The notes under the pieces are model-generated. The model worked only from the letters and a program-made list of their open reading frames with translations. It was not told the DNA's origin and did not search any database. A stretch of DNA of 64,000 bases, taken from Seriola aureovittata (Eukaryota > Chordata > Actinopteri > Carangiformes > Carangidae). Below, piece by piece: positions 13,671 through 26,051 of this stretch (within the stretch, counting starts at the first letter, position 1; each line of letters starts with the position of its first letter). The stretch lies in assembly GCF_021018895.1 (NCBI RefSeq), contig NC_079387.1, positions 11,594,542-11,658,541 of the forward strand, read 5' to 3'. Position numbers and translations under genes: made by a program.

Positions 13671-14559
13671 GCTCAGAGCTTCACGCTGACGTAGGAATAA
13701 GCCGAACGTCGGACGTCTGTGACAGGAAGTGAAGGTTTGATCCACGCCAGATGTGCTTCGCCCCAAAGCGTTTCTCAGTAAAGTCATCAGTACAGACGGC
13801 CTTAATGTCGACGGTGGAGGAGGCCTTGTTTTAATATCATGAAGCCTGGACGTTAGCTAGCAGTTAGCTTCTCTCTTTTGGCACATTACTGCCCCCAGCT
13901 GTCAAACAGGGGAACGGCCAGTCTTTTCGTTTAGCTTTAGTTTGGGTGATCTGACATGAAGTGCTAACTACCTACTCAGAAAATGTGGTAAGATTTCAAT
14001 TCAGTTCAATTCTATTTTTCTTTATGTAGCACCAAGTTATCTGAAGGCAGAGCAGGTGCAGTGTCTTTTTAATATTATTTACAGAGACACTTCCAGGTTT
14101 CTGGTTACTGTCCATCCCTCAGAGGCAGTCAGGTCAAACAGCTGGTTCACAAGATAATGCAAAATCAAGCGTTACCATTTTAAAAACACACTGCTTTGGT
14201 CCTGTATTGATCTTCACTGGATATGATTATAATTTCCCTGTGGGTGCCAGAAATCCAAAGCATCGTCCTGTAATACCGACCCAACACTAGGTCAAGTCTA
14301 ATATTGGTTATATTTATCGTCCTTATCAGCTCATCTGAAGTATAAAGGAACCTCCATCACAGGCCTCTGTTAGGATTTGCTTTGGGCAACAATAATCCCA
14401 GTTTTTTTAAAGAATAATTGATTAGAGAGAACTGCAGAGCAACATCAACACGCAGGAAGTTTAGAGCCACTTAGTTCCACAGAGGAGTTTAAATTTCAAG
14501 TCCTTGTCTGAATTAACATTTCAGAGCTGAGAATCGATCAGATCGCTCTGCATACATTT

Positions 14560-14740
14560 CCTCACAGTTGAAATCAATTCTCTGTAAATTGCCCTCATTT
14601 AACATCGTGAAGTACAAGCCAGACTGTGTGATGTTTATCTGAAGTAATTACGGGGAATTATTGTGGGAAGATTGATTGGTTATGTCTGAATCTTAATGGG
14701 GTCGCCACATGTGGGCAGATGTCAGAAGCACGGCCCCGCT
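14560..14740. promoter_or_regulatory. Candidate conserved non-coding element in gli2 intron
   Basis: Runs from TGAAATCAATTCTCTG through TTGCCCTCATTTAACATCG, GAAGTAATTACGGGGAATTATTG and GATTGATTGGTTATG to TCTTAATGGGGTCG. It has TAATTA and GATTGATTGG (PBX/HOX-like) words, no repeats and no open frame. The composition resembles vertebrate intronic conserved elements. Confidence 0.4.
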
Positions 14741-14944
14741 GGCGTTCGTAAGGACACATTTCAGGACCAAAGACGCAGGTTATAAAACGTGGGAGGAAGA
14801 CGCTGTTTAAAGGACAGTTACAACATGTTACTTCTACTTTATGGATGGCTTCACTTTCAGTTCCTACTCTTACTTTTATCTGTAACTGAGTGGCTGCTTA
14901 CATTTCAGGAAATGCCCCTATTCTCATATATGGTAAAAAGAAAC

Positions 14945-15000
14945 TGACAGCCTGAAGCCAGTTAGCTTAGCTTATCTTAGCTTAGCATAAGGACTAGAAA
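14945..15000 (-). mobile_element. Fragment of dispersed GCTAAGCTAAG-type repeat
   Basis: Contains TTAGCTTAGCTTATCTTAGC followed by TTAGCATAAGGACTAGAAACA. Read on the - strand this gives a degenerate copy of the sequence at 20845-20905 (CTTCCAGTCTTTATGCTAAG). Presence of two copies in opposite orientation, and memory of such sequence being widespread in percomorph fish, point to a short interspersed or non-autonomous element. Borders are not visible. Confidence 0.5.
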
Positions 15001-15289
15001 CATAGGTTTACACAGGGTTATGTGCCAGACTTTTCTCTGCATTTCTGAAAGTCACTGCTGCACATAACGACCTGTTGATTGATACCTGATCAGTTAGAGG
15101 CAGACTGAATTATGGGAGATTTGTTCACTTATTGAAAGAGAGTTTGGTTTTTAGGACTCAAATAAAAATAAAATGACTTGATAAGCTGGAGATTCTTCCT
15201 CTATTACAACTAAACCTCTCAACTGTTTGAAATTTGTGTCACTGGGACAATTTCCAACCAGCTGCAGATTGACTTTTCTTTCAGTGGAT

Positions 15290-15420
15290 TTCCTGCTGCC
15301 GCCACGAGACTTGGGTTTATTTCATAATATCCTCTGCCAGGCTCAGTTTCCATCACTGTGAACAAATGGTTCACTGTATTAGCTGTGAATCAATCTTGAG
15401 CACTTATTGATAGGGGTGTT
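15290..15420. promoter_or_regulatory. Candidate conserved non-coding element in gli2 intron
   Basis: CCTGCTGCCGCCACGAGAC, TTTATTTCATAATATCC, GAACAAATGGTTCACTG and TGTGAATCAATCTTGAG stand in unique sequence ending at TTATTGATAGGGG. This is about 500 bases upstream of the next exon. Composition suggests a regulatory element; no direct proof. Confidence 0.3.
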
Positions 15421-15899
15421 CTGTGTCCGTGGGGTTTGAGTGTCGCGGGGAGGCCGCGGCGGCATCAATCACGTCGGTCCCGGCCGGAGCGAAGCAAGCT
15501 CCCTCCCTCCTCGACGCTTTAGCGCCTCGATCCTGAAATAGCACGAGCGGGCGACAGGAAATACGAAGACGACAAGGAAGTGATGAGGAGAGGAGTGACC
15601 GTTCAGATTCCAGGAATCATTCTTTTAGATTGAGAGAGTTTAGAGTCTCTCAGGTGAGCGGAGGGAGTCTTTGGGATGTGGGGTCAGAATGAAGGAGGTG
15701 AAGCATTCATCACCTGTGTCACATTAAAACCAGGTGTCTATGGAAACCTTCACACAGATCAACTGCAACAGCTGAGTTATAATCATCCTTAGTATTTTCA
15801 CAGACGACGATGTCAGCGAGTTAAAACCATCACGCCACCAGAGCAGACGTCCGCAGTGTGACAGTTTAATGACCTGTTGACCCACCTGTGTGTCCACAG

Positions 15900-16101
15900 T
15901 GTCTCGCTTCTCCAGCCCCAGACTGACGCCTCGGCTGAGCAGGAAGAGGGCTCTGTCCATCTCGCCGCTGTCCGACGCCAGCATCGACCTCCAGACGATG
16001 ATCCGCACCTCGCCAAACTCTCTGGTGGCCTACATCAACAACTCGCGCTCCAGCTCGGCCGCCAGCAGCTCCTACGGACACCTGTCGGTCGGAGGACTCA
16101 G
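15900..16101 (+). CDS. gli2: gli2 exon with SUFU-binding SYGHL motif
   Basis: Encodes [53 protein letters not shown] and [12 protein letters not shown]. The SYGHL motif is the N-terminal SUFU-binding site of GLI proteins. Acceptor TGTCCACAG, donor GTAACT at 16102. It begins with TG and ends with AG of split codons. [12 protein letters not shown] is closer to GLI3 than to human GLI2 at two positions, which is common in fish Gli2. Confidence 0.95.
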
Positions 16102-16449
16102 GTAACTCACCTGAAGACACACTCCACATGAACACACTGTGAAAATGTTGCTCCTGGCTAGTGGCTGTCTCATGTTCAGGTTTTAGGTTGTTGGAGATGA
16201 AATATTCTCCTGTTCCTCTCCTGTTCCTCCTACCTGAAGCATTTATCTCCCATCTAGCTCCTTTTTTCCATACCTCCTCCTTTGCTTCCTGCCGCCTCCT
16301 TTCTTTCTCATCTTTTCTTTTCCTCCACTACCTTTTGTTTTCCTCATTTCCTTTCCTTCCCACTTCTTTAAAAATAAAAATGTCAATTTAAAAAATGCAG
16401 GATCACTGTGGATCTCATTGACGTTAGCTTCTTCTTCTGCTCCTTGCAG
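16102..16449 (+). other. gli2 intron
   Basis: 348 bases; the middle is a T/C-rich tract (CTTTCTCATCTTTTCTTTTCC and similar) and there is nothing else of note. Acceptor is CTCCTTGCAG. Confidence 0.8.
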
Positions 16450-16642
16450 CCCGTCCTTCCCCTTCCCTCATCCCATCAACCCCATGGCCTACCAGCAGCT
16501 CCTCTCCCAGCAGCGGGGGCTCAGCGCCTTCGGACACACTCCGCCCCTCATCCAGCCTCCGCCCACCTTCTCCAGCCGCCAGCCGGGCCTCGGCCTCTCC
16601 TCCCTGCCGGCCTCCGCCCACAACAGCGACCTGACGTCCAAG
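16450..16642 (+). CDS. gli2: gli2 exon: PHPINPMAYQQLLSQQRG segment
   Basis: Encodes PSFPFPHPINPMAYQQLL, SQQRGLSAFGHTPPLIQPPP and TFSSRQPGLGLSSLPAS, ending HNSDLTSK. PHPINPxAYQQ is diagnostic for GLI2 over GLI3. Acceptor AG at 16448-16449, donor GTAAAA at 16643; it ends in phase 0. Confidence 0.93.
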
Positions 16643-17656
16643 GTAAAAACACATGTCAAACAGCTCATCTCTTTTTGTTTTACTCGTTTGCCAACACACA
16701 GAAGTTTGTTTGGATATATCGTCAATAAATAAGATTAAATAAGTCTGTGTATCGGCTGTTCATCACTTCTAGAGTTAAAGCCTAAAACCCTCAGTGGAAA
16801 GGGATCAGCTCTGTGAGTGTGTGAGTTTATAGAGACTTATTCTGATGAGCTGCTGGCAGCCACTTCCTGACCAGCAGAGCAGAGAAGTGACTGATCTGAA
16901 ATGGTTTGATTTCAGTCATTTTGTCTTGGACTCATTGAAAGACAGAAAAGCTTTGAGAAGCGTTTTGCGGATCAAAGACGTGGAACAGAGAGAAACAGCG
17001 TCTGCTCCTGTTGCTGGAACATTTCTGGGTTAATGTCGGAGCGTTCAGATAACTGCGGTCTGTGTTCTTGTGTACGCTCTCAGGATGATTCAGTCGTCCC
17101 GTTGTTCTCCTGATTTCTCTGTGGATTTTGGCCGAAGGAAATTCCCCTTCTTGCTCTCCAGGTATTTCTTGTTGGCAGCTGCTGAAACAGCTTCTTAGCC
17201 AAACCTTGAATTTAGCTGCTCCGCTTTCATACTGTTTGTTCTCACGGTGGATTTTATTTGCCGCCGCTGCCTCTTAAAGCCGGCGTTATCACCCCTCTTC
17301 GGCGGGTCACAGTTTACTGCTGTTATGATTTGTGGTGTCGACCTCAGAACAAGCAGCGTCCCCTCGGAGGTAAACACTCGGTGGGGGAGACAGTTTGGAG
17401 GGTGACCCATCATTTCCCTCCACCCACACCAGCTTATCCTGTCAGCTCGTCTGACTCAGCCTGAAATTATAGATGTGTGTTAAAGGTCAACGAGGGCACG
17501 GGGAGGTGGAGACTCTTCATCGGCTCGGTCTCTACCGCCAGAGCTGATCTTCATACAGTGATGAATCAGTTAACGACGACGAGTGAAGGCTTGTGTTGAT
17601 GTTTTCCATCAGGTTTCAGAATCTGGAAACTGAATCTCTTCTTCTTCCGTCCTCAG
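16643..17656 (+). other. gli2 intron
   Basis: No exon. About 17090-17290 (CCTGATTTCTCTGTGGATTT, GAAGGAAATTCCCC, GTGGATTTTATTTGCCG) is unique and could be regulatory, with low certainty. The rest shows nothing notable. Confidence 0.6.
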
Positions 17657-17767
17657 AACCCCAGCGGCGACTCGGCCGTCAGCAGCACAGTCGACCCCAT
17701 GATCACCAAAAGGTCAAAGGTCAAGAGTGAAGCCGAGGGACTGCGGCCTTTGTCTCCTTGTTCACCG
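17657..17767 (+). CDS. gli2: gli2 exon: AVSSTVDP segment before the fingers
   Basis: 37 codons: NPSGDSAVSSTVDPMITKRS, KVKSEAEGLRPLSP, CSP. It corresponds to human GLI2 SESAVSSTVNP...HKRSKVKTEPEGLRP. Lys-Ser-Glu in VKSEAE is a psi-K-x-E-type SUMO site in this family (VKTEPE in human); Lys and the acidic residue are kept here. Phase 0 at both ends; donor GTACGA. Confidence 0.93.
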
Positions 17768-18174
17768 GTACGAGAGACAAATCTTTTTTTCACATCATGT
17801 AACAGTTTCATTAAACCTCAGAGGGCTTGTTCTGTGTGAATGCTTTAATTATTAAATCGTCGTCGACCTTTGGACAAAGTTTTTAAAGCGTCTGGTTCTG
17901 TGAGTAACTTCACGTTTATTTAGTTCAAATATCAGAGATGTCTGATAATCTTTGGACAGATCAACAGTCGTGTGAGAAATTAGAAGCAGTTACTGCCTTT
18001 AGCTGATAAAGACACCGACACGTTCAAAGTGAGGAACATTCAAAAAGCCTGAGAGGAGATTTTATAAAGAGGAAAATAAAACCTGACATCCTTTTTTCAG
18101 AACATTCTCTGGAGACATATTTGGTTACATCAGGGTATTTTTTATTATTTATAGAGGGAGGACGTTTACGGGTG

Positions 18175-18358
18175 TTTTGTAAAGTGAGGACAGTTTTTGA
18201 AATTGAAGACGCTGGAAACCGAGGACACTTTTGGAAATCAAGGGCATTAATGGAAAGTAAGAGGACTTTGGACAAGAGTCAAGACATTGTTTAAAGTGAG
18301 GACAGTTTGGTAAAGTTAAGACAGTTTTGCATAATGACGACATGTTTGTAAAGTGTCC
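18175..18358. repeat. Degenerate minisatellite, unit about 20-25 bp (block 1)
   Basis: Irregular repetition of the phrase AAAGTGAGGACAGTTTTTG, seen as GTGAGGACAGTTTTTGAAATT, CCGAGGACACTTTTGGAAAT, AAGTGAGGACAGTTTGGTAAAG and AGTTAAGACAGTTTTGC. Units vary in length and sequence. The same phrase returns at 18945-19345. Confidence 0.7.
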
Positions 18359-18359
18359 T

Positions 18360-18790
18360 CATTTGCATGTGATGAGCTCCTGAGTGGGTTTTTTCTGCCG
18401 TTTCCTTTGTGTCCTGCTCCATGGCGTGACTCGCAGCCCCAGGGAGCCGCAGCCCCCCCCCGACCCCCTTGTAAAATATGTCTCAGATAAAGAAAAACTC
18501 CACATGATAAGAGCTTTGCATCCATTCATTTGGTCGCTCCTGCTCCCCCCCCTCCCTGCCCCCTCCCTCTCTCTCTCCCTCGCCACTGTAAACTGTGCCA
18601 GAGCACTTCATTTTCATGAAATATTGGCCGGGCTTTATTGTCATCTGAGGAGCCTTTTTCTCTTTCTTTTGACAAATTTGCGGCTCCTCTCCGATAGCGA
18701 GGCAGGTTTGGGCTTGATGCATGGGGACGGCGGTGCGCACAGTCGTCTTGGGGCCACCAGAATTGATGAAGATAGTGTGCGTGGGGCAGA
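18360..18790. promoter_or_regulatory. Candidate conserved non-coding island inside the minisatellite
   Basis: Unique sequence between the two minisatellite blocks: TGTAAAATATGTCTCAGATA, AAGAGCTTTGCATCCATTC, CAGAGCACTTCATTTTCATG, AAATATTGGCCGGGCTTTATT and TTTTGACAAATTTGCGGC. The preservation of a complex island inside decaying repeat suggests constraint. Open frames crossing it on both strands are not coding in character. Confidence 0.4.
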
Positions 18791-18814
18791 GACAAACATG
18801 CTGCAGTCAGCAAG

Positions 18815-18815
<1 letters not shown>

Positions 18816-18852
<37 letters not shown>
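18816..18852. repeat. (GT)n microsatellite
   Basis: About 18 GT dinucleotides at the right edge of the island. Confidence 0.95.
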
Positions 18853-18854
<2 letters not shown>

Positions 18855-18944
18855 TGTAGAGGCATACAGGAAGCCGGGCGGGACCAGCCGTGTGTCAGTT
18901 TCAGTCTTACAACATGCATGTGTGCTCTTCCACTGCCGTCTTAA

Positions 18945-19345
18945 TGAGGACATTTAACTCATTAGTGAAACGGTGAGTGAGGACTTTTTGGAGAGTGGGG
19001 ACATTTATGAAATATCAAAAGGTTTTGGAAAAAGTAATGACGTGTCAGGAAAGTCAAAATGTCTTTTGGAAATTGAGGACATTTTTAATTGTGAGGACAT
19101 TTTTAATTGTGAGGACATTTTTGCAAACTGCAAACCTTTTATTAAAAAATCTAAATACTTTTGGAAGTTTTTTAAGTTCACAGACTTTTTTTTGAAAGTG
19201 AAAAGTTGTTATTTTTGGAACGTGAGGGACTTTTTGGAAATTGAAAACATTTTTGGAAAGCTGTCAAATGGGTGAGAACTTTTCTGAAAGTCTGAATATT
19301 TTTGCAAAGTGAGAAAAGGTTGAATCATGAGGACATGTTGTCTTG
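18945..19345. repeat. Degenerate minisatellite (block 2)
   Basis: Repeats of GAGGACATTTTTAATTGT (three close copies at about 19074-19125), with diverged forms GTGAGTGAGGACTTTTTGG, GTGGGGACATTTATG, GAGGGACTTTTTGGAAATTG and CATGAGGACATG. It is in the same orientation as block 1. An open frame of 100 codons here is only repeat read in phase. Confidence 0.75.
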
Positions 19346-19866
19346 GCTGTTTAAAGGATTAAAACTGGGCTTGAAGGTGAGAATCAGATTTAAATGAAGG
19401 ATTGTAGGAAGCATTTTGTCACGTGAGTCTCACTGATCATTCTCTGCTGTTTGAAACACAAAGTTCCCGTTGTTTGTTTTTCTTGTGCGTTTGGTTGGTT
19501 TATCTTCACACTGCCTAATTACAAGCTGCAGCACGAGCTGTAAGCAGAAGTCACATGTGTGTATTTGTGGTGGAAGTTGTCAAAACAAATCTGATTCCAA
19601 ACTCTTTAACTTTAGTGAACCATGATGGATTTAATCTGTAATTTACTGTCTCTGCTGCTCAAATAAAACATATGAACAAACAGCTGAATGAGTCTGAACA
19701 GCTGTAAACTGTTCCACGTGTGCTCGGCGTGAACACGCCCGTAGAGGACGAAAACTTGATGTAAATGAGTGATGAAAATGGAAGATGAACTGGTTTAAAT
19801 CAAATGTAGCTAATTGTTTTCTACTTATAGCTCACAGTTTAAGTCATGTCTGATCTCTCTCCACAG

Positions 19867-20007
19867 AACCACCACGGCAGCCTGTTGGACCTGAAGGACG
19901 ACGTGGACCGGGACGAATGCAAACAGGAGCCCGAGGCGGTTTATGAAACCAACTGCCACTGGGAGGGCTGCACCAAGGAGTACGACACGCAGGACCAGCT
20001 GGTCCAT
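19867..20007 (+). CDS. gli2: gli2 exon: first half of zinc finger 1
   Basis: 47 codons: [47 protein letters not shown]. It supplies the two cysteines (CHWEGC) of finger 1; the histidines come from the next exon. Phase 0 at both ends, donor GTAAGT. Confidence 0.96.
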
Positions 20008-20844
20008 GTAAGTGAACTAAAGAATCTCTGCTGCAAAAACATCAGGCCACGACTAAACTGTTATCCGACCTTTAACTTGGAGAAAAGACTCAATGCAGAA
20101 GATTCAATCACAAGTAAGGGGACCTTGAGTTAGGAGGACTTCCTCAAACGACCGTTCCCGAGGTGAGGACTGAAGTCTCGGAGCAGACACCTGAGACACC
20201 TGATAAGGAAAGGTTTCCAGTCCGTCCTCTGCTCGACGACCGGGCGTCCAAACCGTCATCAGTTCCATGTTTTCCCATCACACCGAGCGGCGTCGTGGTT
20301 AAAAGGGTCTTAAGCATTCCACACCTCCACTGAAGCACAGAGAGAAGAGAGGGAGCAGGGTGAGGGGATTAGTGAGGGTCTGGGGGACTGGGGGGGGGGG
20401 TCTGCTGTTGTCCGTCATTCATTAAACTCAGATTCTTCTTTCTGTCTGAAGAAAATCTCCCATAAAGCACCTCACCGCCGCCTCACCTCTGTGATTGTTT
20501 AAAGCAGCTATGTGTGGCATTTTCAAACATCAGTGTTTCATTGTCGACATGATTCTGAGGCTTTGAAGTGATTCCTGTAAACAAATGAGACTGTGGTCGA
20601 GCTAATTGTGAGCAGTATTGTTACAGAGCTATTGTTTTCTACAAATGAAGACCACATCTCCATCACTTCCTTCCCTCTCTGGCAGAACGCCACTCTTCTT
20701 CTCTGCCATTTAAAGATAAACATTTATCATTTCCCACTGACCTGTCATCGTTTCATCCCGTCTGCTCTGGGAGAACAGCGCCCTCTCTCTGTTTGGTGTT
20801 TTCATGCTGGAGGTGTTGGTACTTGTATTTTTTGTAAGTCTTGA

Positions 20845-20905
20845 CGGAGGCAGGCTAGCCGTTTCCCCCTGCTTCCAGTCTTTATGCTAAGCTAAGCTAA
20901 CCACA
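20845..20905 (+). mobile_element. Fragment of dispersed GCTAAGCTAAG-type repeat
   Basis: Sequence GGCAGGCTAGCCGTTTCCCC, then CTGCTTCCAGTCTTTATGC and TAAGCTAAGCTAACC. Such a string is frequent in percomorph genomes to my knowledge. A diverged inverted copy lies at 14945-15000. The full element may start near 20470; borders are not resolved. Confidence 0.55.
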
Positions 20906-21507
20906 TCCTGAGTCCAGCCCGACACTTAAAGACATGAATCCGATCTGAACATCTCTCTCTCAGAACTGAAAGGAATAAGCTTCTTTCTCAACGTGTTCAA
21001 CTCTTCCTGAAAAAGGGTTTCAATGATTTGATAAGTAGGTGATTAAAAAATCTAAAAAACAAAAGGATCAGAAGAGAGAAGAAGAGAGAGAGACTGAAAA
21101 ATCCTAAAAACTTTTCTCATAAAACAAGTGAAAAAAATCAGTTTGACCAGTTTGAATATTTTAACTTTAACATCATTTTAAAAAAACAAGAGAAAAACAG
21201 AAGTTAGTAGAATTGATAAAAACGTGTCTTTATACAGGATGAATTCTAATTATCGCCCAGAGAGATTTTACGACAATAAAACTTTAACTGAAAAATGACT
21301 GGTGAAAAGTAAGATTTTTAAATTGTGGGACTTTTTGGATTTCACTTTTGACCCCGACTTTCATCTGGGCCGATATAAAGGATCCATGTTCTGCTAATTA
21401 GTGGGACTGTAACACTTCTCTCTGCTGCAGCCTTCCTCTGAGGTTTACACTGAGAAGATGGATTTCTACAGAAAGATCCTGCCGAGAACAACATGAGAGC
21501 CTCTTAG

Positions 21508-22792
<1,285 letters not shown>

Positions 22793-22957
22793 TTCGAGGG
22801 CTGCTCTAAGGCCTACTCTCGTCTGGAGAACCTGAAAACACACCTGCGCTCACACACCGGTGAGAAACCGTACGTTTGCGAGCACGAAGGATGCAACAAA
22901 GCGTTCTCCAACGCCTCGGACCGAGCCAAACACCAGAACCGGACGCACTCCAACGAG
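22793..22957 (+). CDS. gli2: gli2 exon: fingers 3 and 4
   Basis: 55 codons: [55 protein letters not shown]. All ligands of fingers 3 and 4 are present. Fingers 4 and 5 make most base contacts with the GLI site, and their residues are family-identical. Phase 0 both ends; donor GTACGA. Confidence 0.97.
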
Positions 22958-23422
22958 GTACGAAAGACTTGTCACCTTTCCTCCTAACAGCCACAGCTGA
23001 TGCCAATCACTGCTCTTCCTCACACACTGACACTTGATGACAGAGCGCAGAGGTGGCGAGTTCAGCTTCGCGTGGCCCACATTTCCCTTACATTAGACCT
23101 GAGGCAGCGCGGTGTGCACGCCGCCGTACAGGTGTCCACCACCATGTTTGTGTGTTGCTTCAGTACCGCTGTGTATGTCTGCAGACGTTTGTGAGTAAAT
23201 AATGAGCTGTAGACATAATGAGCACAACGGCCCACAATGCATTAGGGTGAATCATGCTCGCCGCTCCCCCTCCGCCCCGCAGAGTGGGACCACCTGCAGA
23301 CGGCGAAGACAAAACGAAACCTGGAAGCGTTTCAGAAACCTCGCTGCTTATCCATCAGCAGGGCGGCAGAGTGGGAATTCACCGTCACTGCAACAACCCA
23401 CGAACACACCGAGGCTCTCATA

Positions 23423-23472
<50 letters not shown>

Positions 23473-23624
23473 GTACACAGACAGTAACTGCATGCACAGT
23501 GAATAACCTAATAAAATCAAAACAAGACTCTCTCTCTCGACCACAACGATCATTTTATCTGCTGACACCGGATTATTTGGACTTGAAGGCGCCGCAGCTC
23601 AGCCAGTCTTCTTTGTCTCTGCAG
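22958..23624 (+). other. gli2 intron
   Basis: A 667-base intron with a (CA)24 run at 23423-23471. A 260-codon open frame (23202-23984) runs from this intron through the next exon but its intronic part is not coding. Confidence 0.8.
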
Positions 23625-23903
23625 AAACCCTACGTATGTAAGATCCCCGGCTGTACCAAGCGATACACAGACCCCAGCTCTCTCAGGAAGCACGTGAAGA
23701 CGGTCCACGGCCCCGAAGCCCACGTCACCAAGAAGCAGCGCAGCGACCTGCCGCCCAGGCCGCCGGCGCCCAGGGAGAACGGCGAGAACGAGACGGGAAC
23801 CAGAGAGAGGATCCAGAGGGAGGACAAGGTATCGGACAGCGGCTCCCCCAGAGGCGTGGAGGACTACCTGCACGTCAAATCCATCAAGACAGAAAACTCT
23901 GTG
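23625..23903 (+). CDS. gli2: gli2 exon: finger 5 and following basic region
   Basis: 93 codons: [40 protein letters not shown] completes finger 5 and the nuclear localisation signal. [20 protein letters not shown] through [17 protein letters not shown] follows, matching GLI2 (ENGDSEAGTE...VEDCLHVRAIKTESS). Phase 0 both ends; donor GTAAGA at 23904. Confidence 0.96.
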
Positions 23904-25573
23904 GTAAGACGACTTTATACGGTTCAGAAAGGGATTCTTCATACTAACTGCTCTACACTGCCTTTTCTTCAGCTACACTGTTAGCCTTCAACCTAATCAA
24001 TAGAGACATGAGTATTGTAAATAACAGCAGCACACCTCTTCATCCTAACGTTTCTTCTGCTCGGTGCCTGACTCTTCATTTCTCTCCTTCCCTCCTGACG
24101 GACAGACCTTGCTCAGGTGAGCTCACCTCTGGTTTGTTATCTCACAGCATGTTCCGCCATCTTTCACCATCCTTCAATGTCTTGTGCCATTTTACTTCAT
24201 CAGGTGAACAGTGTCATGCCACAGTGAGATAATGATAAAGAGGGGGGGGCTACACAAAGCAGCTGCTGACACATAGGTAGCCATGGTAACTGAAGGTACA
24301 GAAGTTAAAAGGCCTTTATTGTTCTGGCTACAGGATTAACAACCTCACACCTGAAGAAGGAGTTTTATTGGATAGTGAATGAACCGATCATATACATATA
24401 TACATATCGAATCATATTCATCATTATAATAGTTTTTATTTGTTCGCCCGCTTGGCTTCTCTTTAATAACTCGACACACTCAAACTGAAGAATCGAGGAT
24501 TATAGATTTCTATTTGTCAGGTGACGTTAATAACCGACAACACGAGAGACGGTGTACATCACTTTCCCTGTACACAGGCAGTTTAAACCTACAGTGGAGA
24601 CCTATCAAACACCCATCACAGAGCCTGAACATGATAAAAGCCACTGCAGGATTAATATTCAAACACTGGGAATTGGCTGTGGAGCTCTGTGCAAACAGAG
24701 CCAGCTATCAAGCTGTGATCAAGACAGCTTTTTAGCAGTGAATATATTAGAGACTGCGAGGAAACAAGGCTGGGCAGGACCGATTCAGAGGGATACACAC
24801 TATTATTTACACAGTATTGTTCTTAAGTAAAGAGCAATGGTTGAATTACTCATTATGTTGAACTCTACATAACAAATGAACTCCCATTTACTCCAGTAAA
24901 ACTAAACATGGTGAAAGTGACGATAGCAAATGTGAAATCCTTCGACTGACTTACTTTGAAGTCGTAGTAGTTTAACTTTATGTCTTTGTTAAAAAATATG
25001 AGAAAAGAATGTTTTTACAGCCTGATGCTTTTCCTCTTCTTTTCTTCATTGTGAACAGTCGGTGATTAAATGAAGTCATGCAGGTGGCAGAAAGAGAAGC
25101 TCTGAATTCACCATGAATCTAACAGAAACAAGTGAAAAGTTCACACTCACCTACATGTTAAAAAGCCCCCACCCTCAGAGTTTGTGGAGAAACAAATGTG
25201 ATCACATCTCGTGATGATTGGCCCGGCGCTCTGGCTCAGGCTCAAGCCGTCTTTCATCCTGCCCATTTCTAATTCACAGACAGACTAAGACGGTCTGTAA
25301 TCTGCGGTGCGCCCCCACCTCTTCACCCCATCCCAAAAAACACTCATTATTTACAATTAAGCTGGGGGAGGATAAAAGACTCAATGATTCACTGTTCCTC
25401 GTGCCATGTTAACCACTGCTCCACTTTTGTTCTGGTAAAGAAAAGTTGTTTTTTTAGGACAAATAGTTGTGTCTTTTCTGTTTTTCTCATCCTCTTTTCA
25501 TCTTGTCTGCTCTTTCTTTTTCTACATTTCTCTTTCCTCTCGCTCTGTCCATATCCTCCATTCCTCTTTCTAG
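23904..25573 (+). other. gli2 intron
   Basis: 1.67 kb without exon. 25460-25570 is T/C-rich (CTTTCTTTTTCTACATTTCTC and so on) and forms the acceptor tract. Nothing else stands out. Confidence 0.75.
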
Positions 25574-25922
25574 ATGTATCAGTCCAGCCCTGGCGGTCAG
25601 TCATCATGTAGCAGCGAACCATCACCACTTGGCAGTGCCACCAACAATGACAGTGGAGTAGAAATGGCGGCGCACAGCGGGGGAAGCCTGGGGGACCTCA
25701 GCACCCTGGACGACCTGCCCTTTGTGGAGTCCTTGGGCTTTGAAGATTCCACCGGCGGAGTCGCGGCCGTGGGTCTCCACTTCCGAAAGCAGCTCGGCAC
25801 CAGCCAGCTCCTGGAGCATCTGAAGAGGGAGACGCTGAAGACAGTGAGGGACTCGTGTCGGTGGGCCAACAACCCAACACCCCCGGTCCTCGGCACCAAG
25901 CTCCCACCCATACCAGCGAGCG
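25574..25922 (+). CDS. gli2: gli2 exon: QSSCSSEPSPLG segment
   Basis: Encodes MYQSSPGGQSSCSSEPSPLG, SATNNDSGVEMAAHSGGSLG, DLSTLDDLPFVESLGF and later LRRETLK-like and DSCRWANNPTPPVLGTKLPP segments up to IPAS. QSSCSSEPSPLG...NNDSGVE is diagnostic for GLI2. Acceptor TTTCTAG, donor GTGAGT at 25923; it ends with one base (g) of a Gly codon. Confidence 0.94.
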
Positions 25923-26051
25923 GTGAGTGGAGAGAAAGCAGCATTTTTATGACAATTAGATCCAACAGTTACAGTCAGAGTAAGGATTAAAAATATCTGG
26001 GCTCAAGGTTCATGAGACTGAATGAAAACATTTCCATCTCTTCGTTCCCAG
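25923..26051 (+). other. gli2 last intron, 129 bases
   Basis: Short intron between GTGAGT and TTCGTTCCCAG; the acceptor sits about 40 bases inside an open frame that begins at 26012, so that frame's first 14 codons are intronic. Confidence 0.9.

Larger units (their letters stand above)
9970..15899 (+). other. gli2 intron, about 5.9 kb
   Basis: No exon seen. Contents: enhancer-like block at about 10395-10740; (GA)n at 11855-11891; (CA)30 at 12918-12977; (GT)n running into G20 at 13062-13110; enhancer-like blocks at about 13380-13670, 14560-14740 and 15290-15420 (separate entries); and a fragment of a dispersed GCTAAGC-type repeat near 14945-15000. Confidence 0.7.
17768..19866 (+). other. gli2 intron with degenerate GAGGACATTTT repeats
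   Basis: No exon. It contains two blocks of a degenerate minisatellite (18175-18358 and 18945-19345), an enhancer-like island between them (18360-18790) and a (GT)n run at 18816-18852. Acceptor is CTCTCCACAG. Confidence 0.75.

Noticed and set aside
18384..18944. 186-codon open frame
   Set aside because: Runs through an enhancer-like island and (GT)n; no family resemblance and no splice logic with neighbouring phase-0 exons.
23202..23984. 260-codon open frame on the + strand
   Set aside because: Its first half is intron including (CA)n; only 23625-23903 is the finger 5 exon.
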